From Datnioides undecimradiatus (taxonomy: Eukaryota; Chordata; Actinopteri; Lobotiformes; Datnioididae), in contig WARS01000036.1 of NCBI GenBank assembly GCA_008933995.1, positions 914,001-978,000 on the forward strand: a DNA stretch of 64,000 bases, read 5' to 3'. Below are positions 13,797 to 25,700 of the stretch, piece by piece; position 1 is the first letter of the stretch, and every line of letters starts with the position of its first letter. The notes under the pieces were generated by a model that searched no databases, had not been told where the DNA came from, and saw only the letters and a list, made by a program, of their open reading frames with translations. The translations under genes and the position numbers were made by a program.

Positions 13797-16700
13797 CTGA
13801 AAGGGCAGATAGGTATTACAAAAATCACTTACTAAATGAATCAAAAGGGGGCCCATCAGGTGCAATTTAGATTTATTATTATGGTCCAATGCCAAGAGAG
13901 CGATATGGGGATATGTTTAAGGGTTTCCCATTTGCTACGCAAAATGGACAGCTGAATATTCTGTTCTGCAGGAATGTTAACGAATGAGATCATAACTTAT
14001 GGGTCATTTCATAGGGATGCTCTCTAACAGTGACTGCTGACCAGACGTGCATCTGCCCCCATGGCAGTTAGCTGTTATGCAGTAAATGCCTGGAACGACT
14101 GTAAAAGGAGCTCAACTGAATAAACTGAAATCACAATTTGATTCAGCACATCCTCTGATTAAGCTGAATCAACTTGAATTACCTTTAAATGAACACATGA
14201 GTTTATCTGAGAATAAATCACGTCAGAGAACCACCACACTACGATGCATCATATATACTGTTTTGCTGTCTAGCTGGCATTAGTGGTTTCTAGTTCCTTT
14301 TCTGTGGAAACCAGGACACCACTGTACAAGCCCGCTAAGCTTTAAAACCAACATCAACTGAATTGTCTCTGCCACTGAACTGGTGTAAGAAAGTCTTAAT
14401 GTTTAACGATAAATACCACAGAAGGGAACCGTCTGACACGGCAGGTAATGAATGTGGTTCGAATGGACTGAGGGCAATCACCTGCTGAAGCTCTCTGTCG
14501 GGACTCAGCTGTATCTCGGGGACATCAGCCATGGAGGCGGCCACCCACTGCAGCATGCTCCTGAGCTGAGGATCGAGGGTCACGTGCTGAGGGCCACGCC
14601 CGAGCTCCCTGACATCTGAATTCACTAGGACGAGTGCAGTCCTGGTGGTCTGCACCTGAGTCCTGTCCACACAAAGAGTCCCTGCAGCACAGACAAATGT
14701 GATTCATTGCCCTTTAAACACTAACCAGACACTGTGGACATTGTGATGTCCCCTGTTTGTACATTGCATCTCAAAGACAGACTGCTACATCAAGTGTTAA
14801 ACATAAAGTGCTTCGCTCCCCAATCTCAGTATTAAATCGAGAGCCCCCACCCAGGGCTGTTCTGGTTTGACACACATAATACAGAATGAGACTTCAGATG
14901 GAATGGAGTGGGTGAATGAGCATTGCTGTATCTGAATACGGGGGTGGTAAAATCCCCAGCTACAAACAAACTCAGACAGGCAGACACATCTAGGCTGGAA
15001 CAAGGCCAACTGTTTTCATTCTCAGAGTGGAAAGAGCAAGACCTCAGGTTAGGAGAGGGGCCTGCTGTCCAAAAGTTTGTTATGGTATACTGTTATAAGA
15101 AAACCCTGGCACTGACTGCAGCTGTGGAGGGTAAAATGTTCTTACCGCTGGATTCCTCTTTGACTTCGGTCTCCTTGTCCTCTGTATTGTCACTGTTGGA
15201 TGAGAAATATCACGCAGGTTGATAAACAGAGAGAGGTGGCTGGGCAGATGTGGCTGCATGCAAGTGAATACAACTGACAGGCATGCTGTTTTCATGTAAA
15301 CATAGCGGGGTATCAGAAGCCACATGCACTGCCGTCAAAGCATTCCTAATCAAAAGCCATTTTACACCCACTCACACAAAGTAGAAATTAGGTTGCATAC
15401 TTCCAGTTAGCCATCGTTTCTGATATTCCAGTAAACTTACTTTGCTGCTTCAGTGTCTTATGTTGGTTAAGTCACAGCGACTAAAAGTACATCTTGATTA
15501 GTGTGAAAGTTGGTTTTTCCACCCTGAAAATCTACTCCAAATCCATTTTGTCAATTGTGCAAATATTTGCTGTGCGCTGTGCCAACAGGTAAACAGTCAT
15601 TTCTCCACTTTATAAGATTGTTAATCACAGTCTTGTTGACACAGCCCACGGCTACAGACACTCAGACTCTGTTCAATATGATATAAGGATATCATTTTCT
15701 TTACAGAGGGAGGGCGACTAAGATGGGTTTTCACGCTGAATGAATAGGATCAGGAAGGAACAGTGTTGACCCTCTCAAAGCAGAACGGAGGAAAATTACA
15801 AACAGGCAGCAACAGGCCAAATGTTTTTTGTTTGTATGTTGTTTTTTTGTTTTTTTTTAGAAATAGAAACCACTATAAAATATATGTACTGGAGCCTTTA
15901 CCTGCATCACTCATTTTCAGGCAGCCTTGATTAACTTCGCTAACGCATCTTGACATGTTTAGTAGGAACTAAACCAAAAACACTGGCACTGAACTAGCCA
16001 CATGCTAATTGCTTGTCCTCTATGTACTGTGTGGTATACCATATTTCTTCAAATAAAAACTGGGGGCTAAGTAAAAGCCAGATCACCAACACTGGCCAGT
16101 GGTGTGATCTACATGTAGAAATACTGGCCAGACCCCAAATACAGGCCGGGGAACGCTAGAGTGGATAAACTCCTGCTGGTTGTCATAGTATGTGCGATGC
16201 TGGCTAAGCAAAGTAAATTTTCTTTTCTTTTCTTTAATAAATTTAACAATATAATAACACTATTTCAACAGCTTGTCGGTGTAGACTACTCATCTTCAGT
16301 TTTAATGTGTGATTTAAGTCACTGGGGGGTATGTGTAGCTGTAATGTCTGAGCTCAACTGTATTTCATAGTAATGTAGTTGCTGTAATGTTAAAGTCAAT
16401 GAGAGTGCAAGATCATTAAAGTCAGTGAATGTTTTACAAACGAGTCACGCCAAAAGCCTATTTTAAAAGGAACACAGACAGTGTTTGGTTTGCATTAACA
16501 GCCTAATACAGTAACTTCAACAGGGAAAACAGGAGCGGATCAAAATGAGGATTAGTACTAAAATATGACCAATTATATATATCAGACAGAGGGAATTAGC
16601 CTCTGCCTCTAACACAAGCCTGTTAATATTAAAAGCCTGGCAATGTCTGCAGTTATTTGGAGGAAATGCAGTTTTTTTCCATTTCGGATCAAAATCTACT

Positions 16701-19700
16701 GTCTAATAATAAATTTGCTGAAAAACTGTCTGAGAAAAGCATTTGTGGAACAAACAGCAAAGTAGAAATGTCGGACTAATCTAATGAATTGCATATATAC
16801 TGCCATAAAGTGGTCAAGCTAATTACTTTGCAACACATATAGTGGCCCAATACATTCATATACATTTCAATGGTAACTAGACAGCTGAGCTGATGTAGCA
16901 TACATGTTGCAGACACAGCTTTGTGCTTTTTGGGCAGTGACACCACAGACACTGCCTTTCATCAGCTGTTCAGTTTCAGTTTCTGCGGGCTCTGTGTGGA
17001 TGTGGATTTGGGTGACGGTTACTTTTTAATGTTAACTTAAGTAATTACCATTTTTTCCACTTTCGGGGTGTGTACACCTCTGTTGATAATACAGGTTTGG
17101 CACAACAGGACTATAGCAACAGTTTTGCAAGTTTTAGCCTTTTCAGGCGGAGACATTTGTAGCAGATTTACAGCTACATTTGAGGGAGCCACTGGTTTCA
17201 CTTGATGTCAGACCAGTATCAGCATCAGCATGTGTAAACTTGCTTGGGATGAGTTATTACTGTCAATATTTTGTGCACTCATTTTTTCTGTCAGGACTAA
17301 TCACTATGCACTAACTGCCTTGTTGATGCATTCACATGTCTGAAGGACACTCCTGCATTTTAGATCTGGTCGTCAGCCAAACAGAACTGAATCCATGCGC
17401 TCTGCTGAAGAAAAATAAAAGCCAGAAAACATGGCAATTGTTAAAAAATGACAAACATGGGATTTTAAAGTGGTGGACTATCGACCTCGAACGGCACTGG
17501 GGTTTCCTCCAAATGCATGCGGATTTCTAACACTGCATTGATATAAGCAGAAACAAGCAGCAGCACGGATGAAAGCAAACAACACATTCACCAGCCTGAG
17601 AAAACAGTGGTGTCATTATAAATGGCTGGCAGTATGGATCAAACTTGTCAAAGCGGCAGTACATCTCTGTGTCTCTGTTTTTTTAAACACAGTGCTGCCT
17701 ATGATGACAACACCTGCAGGAGTACTGCGCGAGCCCATTAGTGAAACTGTAAAATATGAACACTGCAAATTATCCTGTTAAGCGACCTGATTACATGGAA
17801 GTAACTCAGAGCCAGCAAAACAGTGCATGACATTAGCATCAACAAGCATATGCCATGTCAAGCCTATTTATTCTTAGAGCTTTAGTGTGGTCATGCAAGG
17901 GGCCTAGTGGTTCCTGGTATGAGACAAAGTATAAATCAAAATACCATTGTACAATGTTCCAAATCATTTTCATATGATGAGGCCATGCCTGGTTCCCATT
18001 TGGCGCTGAGATTTTCCACTGATGGATCTGTTACACACTTTGTTACTTCTGCCTTCATTTTCAATTCAATGATATCAACTATATCTTTGTCCCATTCTAG
18101 GTGAACCCCCAGGTCTTATGGGCATTTTGGAGGGTTAGCTAAGTCAACCAGTTGCTGACCAACCTGTCAGAGGGAGAGAATGACATGTGCTCCTCACACG
18201 CCTCCCCCTCCAGGCCCAGACTGCTCCAGCTACTGCTGTTCCCATTGCTGCTGGAGAGAGAAGGCAGGTCACACACCGCTATGACACTGACAGGGGCTAT
18301 CTGCTAAGAGGGACATAATCACATGAAATCTACTGAAATGGAACAAAGATCAGAATATAATGAGCAGTTTCATCCAATTTTCTATAAGGACAATATTAAC
18401 AAACAATATTAAGGCTGAGGACCATTTCTGGCATTTAGAATAATCTTTTAAATGCCAGGTGAGGTTGAAGACAGAAGAGGATTCTTAAAATGATGCAGAT
18501 TTTTCCACCACATATCCCTCTCAGACAATTGAGACAATTTGTTGTTAAAGGCCTAAAATGTGAGATCATTACATTCTTGTTCTCACATAATCCTGTTAAT
18601 CCTGTGGGTTCCACCAGGACAACCAGCTGGCAACAGAAGCACAAAAACATACACGCTCTGTAATTAGTCAATGATTAGCCTGCTGGCTGGAACCTGTATA
18701 CTGTAGCATGTAGCACTCAGTGAGACTGAGGAACATTTCTGATATCTAAAAATACCTCCTTTAATCTGCATTACCTCAGTGACAGCTTTCTCCCTGTGGT
18801 TTGACTGAATGACAACATGGTGAGAGCATTTTCACTTAGTGAATTATCACGCTCCGTATCTCAATCAGCCCTTGAAGGTGATTTTTTTTTCCTTCCGTTA
18901 TTTCATCTGCTGGGTGGAAATGGGGGCCGCAGGCTTTTGAAGAGAGTGGAATGAATTACACATGGTGGACTTTGTTCCTGAAGAAACACTGCCTGAAGTG
19001 AAGAGAGCACTCAGACACACCTTTAGAAAATATTATGATACATTAACTTGGCCCTGATGGCCAAAATAACGATCTGTGAACACATTGTGTTCTTTCTGTA
19101 TCTTGGGAAAGAATCTCAAATGTTGTCAGTTTCGCTTCCAGAGAGATAAAAACCTTTGCCAGAAATGTCAACAGCATAATTCCCATAGACTGAAGACTTG
19201 CATGAGGCCATGTTCATTACAGGGCCGAAACTCAGACTAACTAATTTCTCCCTCTTTTTTGAATACACAGCCTACACACAAATACTGATGGTGTTCATCC
19301 AAGAAGAGGAAGCTGATTCTGTCACACTATGGCTTGGTCTTTATCCCTGTGGTGTGTTTCACAAACAATCTAATCCAATCTTGGCTGCATAGACAGCTGC
19401 ATAAATACAAAACAAAAAATAACACATCTGTTGGAGCTCACTTGTATTGCAACACATGCACAAATCAGAGGAAATTACGTTTTGGTGGTCAAGTCTAGTG
19501 GAATTCCCAAAGTGTCACTGTTCGCTTTGCTGACCTTGGGAAACCTCTCATTTAGACTCAACCACAGGCAGAGACCCCAGCTAAAAAGGGTCCAACACCA
19601 CCAAAAGAGTGTTCCTGTACTGACCTGTGTCTGAGGTGATGCAACAGCACAAACTGGCACAGTGTGACCAAAGTGATAACCTTATTCTCTAAGTCCTGAG

Positions 19701-22700
19701 ACCATGTCTACACAGAAAAATATTTTCCTGCTTTCAGCTGAAATAATAAACCAATGTCAGCATTGTCCCCTGGGAATTCAATTGTGCCACTCCACTGCTG
19801 AGATTCTCGTGTTTCCCACTTTTTAAGTTTAAGTAAGTGTTATATTTTAAAAAGACAAAGAAAGAAACACAGTGGGTTGTGTGGCTGAAACAGTAACATG
19901 TGCCTCCTGTTGTTGCTACTATGCATTAGCACTGCATAGTCTCTAGGAAAGAAAATAATATCTAATGTTGTATTTGTTTATAAGCAAAATAAGTACTATA
20001 GGAAAATATTGACACAAAATAAATAGAAGTGTGCTTAACAGGTAACTGAATTTAGTATGATATGTATGAGATATGACAGCAGTTGTATACCTGTCGCTGA
20101 GGTGGAGGAAGCTGCTGTTGTCATCTGGGTGCTCATCCTCAAAGCTCAGGTTAGACCAGCTGCCAAGACTGTCATCTCCTACACTTAGCTGCTGGGACAC
20201 AGAGGACTCGGTGGCCTCCCTACCTGGAAAGCTAAAAGCGTGGACAGATGAAAGGAGACAAAACAAAAGGTTGGAAAAATTCTGAAAAAAAAAAAAAAAC
20301 TACACTGACAAATTAATGATGAAAATCTTAAAGCTGCTACTGGCTCATCTTGGTGTGTCTGTACCTGATGTTGGCAGCCTGGCAGATGTTAGACAGAGCT
20401 GATGTCATGATCTCAGCTGTTAGGCTCTCAGCATAGCTTGTTCCATCATGGCCAATGCCACTGTCAGCATTAAGGCTGGTGTTGCTCAGCTCCCGTTTAG
20501 CTGTCTCCATTGCCATGGACACCATCTCCTCTGCAAACGCTGCCCTGTGGTCCATGTCAATGTGGATCTTGGGAATCTCCAGGCTCGAGAGCCGCTCAGC
20601 CCTTGCAGAACATTCCAGCCCCCTTTTCCTCCTCTGCACTACAATCTGGTGTTGGTGCCTGCCAAGTTTGGTGCAGTGCGGGCACTCCTGGACCTGACAA
20701 TAACGGCATGTCCTGTCTCCCTGAGCTTGGCCCAAGGATGGCACCTCAGACAATCTCTGGGTGTGAGAGTGTCTGTCATGTCCTTGGGTCCTTTGGTGCT
20801 CACAGGATGAATGTCCAACTGAAGCCAAGCTCATCTTCAGAGTGTCATCAACTATTTTTCTGGCATAATGTTCAATCACCTGCATGACCCTACTCTTGTA
20901 GCCTCCTTCATAGAGGCTTCCTGTACTGTGGTAATGCTTGCCCTTACCCTCCTTAGACAACAGGGGGCAGGAGAAGGAGTTCCTGATGAGAGTCTCTGCC
21001 ATGTCCTCAAGTCTCGATTTCTTATAGAGACAGGAGTCAGTGAGAGACTTGGGCAGCCGTACAGAGGAAAGATGTAGCTTGCGTGTGACATCACAGGTGA
21101 TGTTGTAAGCTAAAGACTCTGCAAAGTTTAGAAGATCAACATACTCCCTACGACTCTGTTCTTCAGAGTCTCGACAACAACACTGACCATCCTCACCTGA
21201 GGGACAAACCACCGACTCTACTCTGTCTTTGGGTGACAAGACCTCACTACTGGAGGTTTTCCATTCATCTGGCAGTGACTTGGAGGATTGAAGGCGGGAA
21301 CTAGAGGATCTTTGCTTGATTTTGCGGCTGGCATGGGCCAGACCTAGTTTTATGGAGCGATAGGCTAACCGGCTCGCATACTGGTCTAGGACCAACTCCC
21401 TGTTTCCTCCCTCTTTTTTCAGTACCCTGATGAGGTAGCCAGCATATTCATCTGTCACACTCTCACAGCTAGGGTACTCTGAGGACAGGCCAGAACTGGA
21501 GCTAGAAATTGTAGTTGAAGTGGTGCTTGGAGACCGGAAGACAGAGGCTATCAAGTCATTAGACCATTGCTCAGCCAGCCTCCCTACTCTCCAGTCTCTG
21601 TTATGCTCTGTAATGGGTTGAGACTGCTGTTGATAGTGATGATGCAAAGATTCAGAGCTAGATCTGTCAAAGCTTCTTCTTCTAAGAGCTCTGTGATATG
21701 GACACTGCTGTGCAGAGCTCACCATCCTCTTAACATCACTGATAACTTCTCCAGCTACCTCCCCAGCGTATACCCACAAGGTGTTCAGGGTCTGCTCTGA
21801 GAACTGAGCCACACTGTCTCTCCTTCTCTCATTGCTTGCGCTCATCTCTCCCTCCTCCTCTTCCATTCCCAGGGTGTCCATCTCCGTTGCCATGGATACA
21901 ATGTGACAAGCCAACCGCTCAGCATAGTGGAGAGCTTCCTTATTTGACATTCTGCGAGTGGACATCTGGTGCAGTTCATGTCGTCCATCTCCTCTCTCTA
22001 AACATCTGTTACTGCCACTAACACCACATTCTTCTGCCAATTCCTCCTCTTCATCCTCATTGCCATCTGCCTCTTCAGAGAGAGACCTCATCAATTTCAG
22101 CATAAACTCAGTCTTGTCTGCTTCAGGGGTGATGTCTTTTGGACTGGGGCCAGGCTCAGGCTGATAGTGTGGGGTTGGTGGGGGGGTGGCAGGGGAAAAT
22201 TCCTTGGCCAGCTTACTTTTCAGCTTCTTGGAGAACTGTTTTATCTGTTTTTCCTTGGACACCTCACTGGGCTGTTGAGGGGTTGAAGGAGGAGTGCCAG
22301 GGGTCTCACCCGATTTTTGTCCAGAACAAGGAACCGACTCATCCCCAGGAACAGATAACCTCCTTTGTCCACCCATCTCAGTCCCTGGCACATCAAGGGT
22401 GTCCATCAGCACGGGATGAATTTGTGCCACACCTCTGGCCCTCAGATCTAAGTCACAGCTAGCTCTGCTTTGGCTTTGAGAGCATGTCTGAAATGAAATG
22501 TGAGGAATGCTAAGGTCTGTTGCTTGTTCAACTGGGTTGTCCTTCCTGACATACCCAGAATCTCTACAGTCATATATGAAACTCTCTCTGCCAGCTGCCT
22601 GCTTTAAAGGAGACTCTGGGGCCTCATAATTAACAGTCTCCTGTTTTGAAGATGATCCTCTTCGGCTTCCAATTGTCTTTGTGAGAAAATCAGCACAGTC

Positions 22701-25700
22701 ACCAAAACTCTTCTTCACTTTAGAAGCAGTAATAAGCTCACAGGCCTCAGTAACTATCATATCCACCATGTTACCAGAGAAATTTTGGAATGGGGATTTT
22801 CCTTGGGAGGGATCTCCTCCTTGAACAGGTGTCTGAGTTCCATGACTGTTAAGGACAGTTTGTGAAGATGTGTTGGTATCAGGGGAACATGCAGTTCCTC
22901 TCTTAGGGCTGGCTTGTTGTGTTTCTGATAAGCTAGATGTACACTGAGAGTTCTCCTCAGACTCTTGGAGGTGGGAGAGTGCTTGGCCTGCTTGGGGCAC
23001 AGGGATACAGCTGGCCATGCCTGATACAGTAAACAGGGCTTTCTTGACTGTGCAGGTGGCATCCTCTCCTGATGGCCCTGGGACTGCTGCAGCTGAGCTG
23101 GTGCTTAGAACCTGCTGGTTAGCAAAGGTACTGCAGGTATGAGTGCTAGTGTCGTCTGCACTGACATAACAGATGTTGTCCAGAGACACACTAATAGCCG
23201 CTTGACTAGTGAAGGCAACATCAGCCTGAGAGAGCTCTATGAAGGCCTCCTGGATAACAGACTCAGACAAGTCTGATGCATAGGAGGAAACAACCTCCTC
23301 CTCTTCTTCTTCCTCCTGCCTGTGGCCAAAGGACCAATCACTAGGGGTAAGAGGTGTTGAGGGGTGGGAGAATTGACACACTTCCATAATTCCTTCAAAC
23401 ACCAGCTCTTCAGCCAGTTCAGCAGCAAAACGTGTCACTGTGCTGTGAAAAATCTGCTTTTTCACTGTCAAAAACTCTTTGAGTGCTCCAGACACAGCTT
23501 CTCCAACTAAGAAACCAGCCAATCCATTGATTGCTCGTTCCTTTAATACATAGGCATGGCGCATGCCAATCTCATGGAAAGCCATCTGAAACACAGATGA
23601 TGTGAGCCTAGCAGCTAGGTGACACAAAGTGGTGGTACAGGAAGATACACCTTTCTGAAGATCTCGCAAGGCACTGCCCAAGCTCATTTCTACAAGGTCA
23701 GTGGCAAACCTCTGAATGCCATCCTTTAGAGACTGTGATTTTTTCTGTAGTTTGGCCACTGTTACAGTCTCTTGGATTTCTGACAGTTTCATCAGGTAGC
23801 CTGAAGGGTTCTTGAATTCCTTGTGGCAGACACAGCTGAGATTTTTGTTGTCACTGATGTCAACAGCAGACTGGTAGCCACACACGGAGCCCAGAATTTC
23901 TTTGGACAGACTGCTGGCAAAGTCTGAGTAGGTCTTATACAGTGAACAGAGATCCTGGGGTTTACGTAGTTCAGAGCTGTCCTGTTCATCCTCATCTGTT
24001 TTCCAGAAGTATTCCAGCGTTCCACTCGAGTCAACCAAGGGACTGAAGGCTGAGGAGCTAACAGGACTGAAGAGTGGGCCACCATTCTCCTCAGGAGTCT
24101 GCACTGGTCGGGGGGAGTCAGGCACCTCGGAATGAAGTGAGTAGGGAGAGCCTGGTTTTAGAGGAGTGGGTTTTTTCACATTGGCTGGGAGAGTTGGCTG
24201 GTCAAAGCGGTGGGGATTCATACCCTTGGTTGAGCAACCCCTAGAAACATATTTGGATACTGGAACATTGGTGCTTGACTCAGCGCCCCTTTTCTGAATG
24301 GTTGGGGCACTGATGGCATCCAGAGACGGTGCAAGAGTGCCGCTCTCTGAGGTTAGCTCCTCCAGGTCATCAAACTGGTCAAAACTATCAAAGAATTCAC
24401 TGACTTCAGAGTCAGAGTCTTCAACTCGCTCTCTTGGCCCCCCTGGCACCTGGGGTATGTCCAGCTTGGCCAGCAGGCTCTTCTGGTAGCCCACCTCATC
24501 AAGGAATATGATTGGACTGGGGCTGGAGCAGTCCGATTCCTCAGATTCACTGACATGAATCACAGGTGAGGGGAGACGAGCTCCAGGACTGCAGTAAGTC
24601 CATTGGGATTCCACACCTGATGACTTCTGCACTGTGACAGACACATCTGGACCTGACCTATGTTTGGCAGAATACTTCTTTGAAGATGAGCTTATAATAA
24701 CTCGGGAGCCTGATAATTCCTTCCTTCTCTTGTGGGCTGGGACTGTCTGTGATGCCACATCATGCTTTTTAAAATGACGATAGGAAGATGCAGCTGTGGA
24801 GATGGAAAAGGACAGAGGTAAGAAAACGGGATACACAGTAAATAAAACAAAAGGAATATGACAAAAGATAAATATGGGTGAAAATAAAAGCAGTTCATCA
24901 GTTGTACTTTAATTATATACAAAATGTATGGGAACAAGTGACAAAATTAGAATGGTATCGAAACAGAGAGAAAGTTTAAAATTCATCATCGAATTTTAGG
25001 AAAAAGCTATATTTGCTTCTTAATGCAGTCAAGTCTTAGATGTTAAACCTACTGAGACTGTCTCCTGTATCATCCTCCTCCAGATGCTCCAGGGCTGTGA
25101 CAAAATCATCCTCAATTGATGAGACTGACTGGTTGGTGTCATCTTCCTCTGTCTGGCTGGGCTCAGCTGCGCCCTTCTGAAGAGCTTGAAGCTCCAAAGC
25201 ATAGCGAACACCTGCCATGTAGCATCCCAGCAAGCCCAACAAAGATCCTACACTGGCCTGAGGGTAGATACTAGTGCTGGGATTGTGCCTCAGCACACAT
25301 ACAGCCTTCAACCAAAACTAAACACAAAGGAAAAGAGAGAAAAACATTTAGAGAGAAACACAACCTCTGAAACAGGCAGACAGAAGCTGATGGTGTGAAC
25401 GAACAGAATTCACATATTTTAGTATCTTCTTCATAAAGGAGGACTGGAGTGGTATGGTTATGTCTGCACTGCGAGTTGATCTGTTGCATGTGAAGAATAC
25501 AAAATCACATAGTGCAAGTCTATTTTATAGTGCAGATGGTGGTAGGTCTCACTGTCTGAAACAGAAGATAAAGCCAGCAAATAAGCTGCCGGTCCTGTGT
25601 GGGCCCAATCATGCCACACAGGACCGAGAGAAAAAGGCTGCAATCCCGGGCTGAAAAAACATCTTGGTGTGTCTTTTCCACCTTTTTATCAAAGCATAAG

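Noticed and set aside
18250-18303. Upstream acceptor (ttag at 18304) giving a longer AKAP11 exon 8
   Set aside because: Joined to exon 7 it would create an immediate in-frame TAG; the NAGNAG site further in keeps the frame and matches the human junction.
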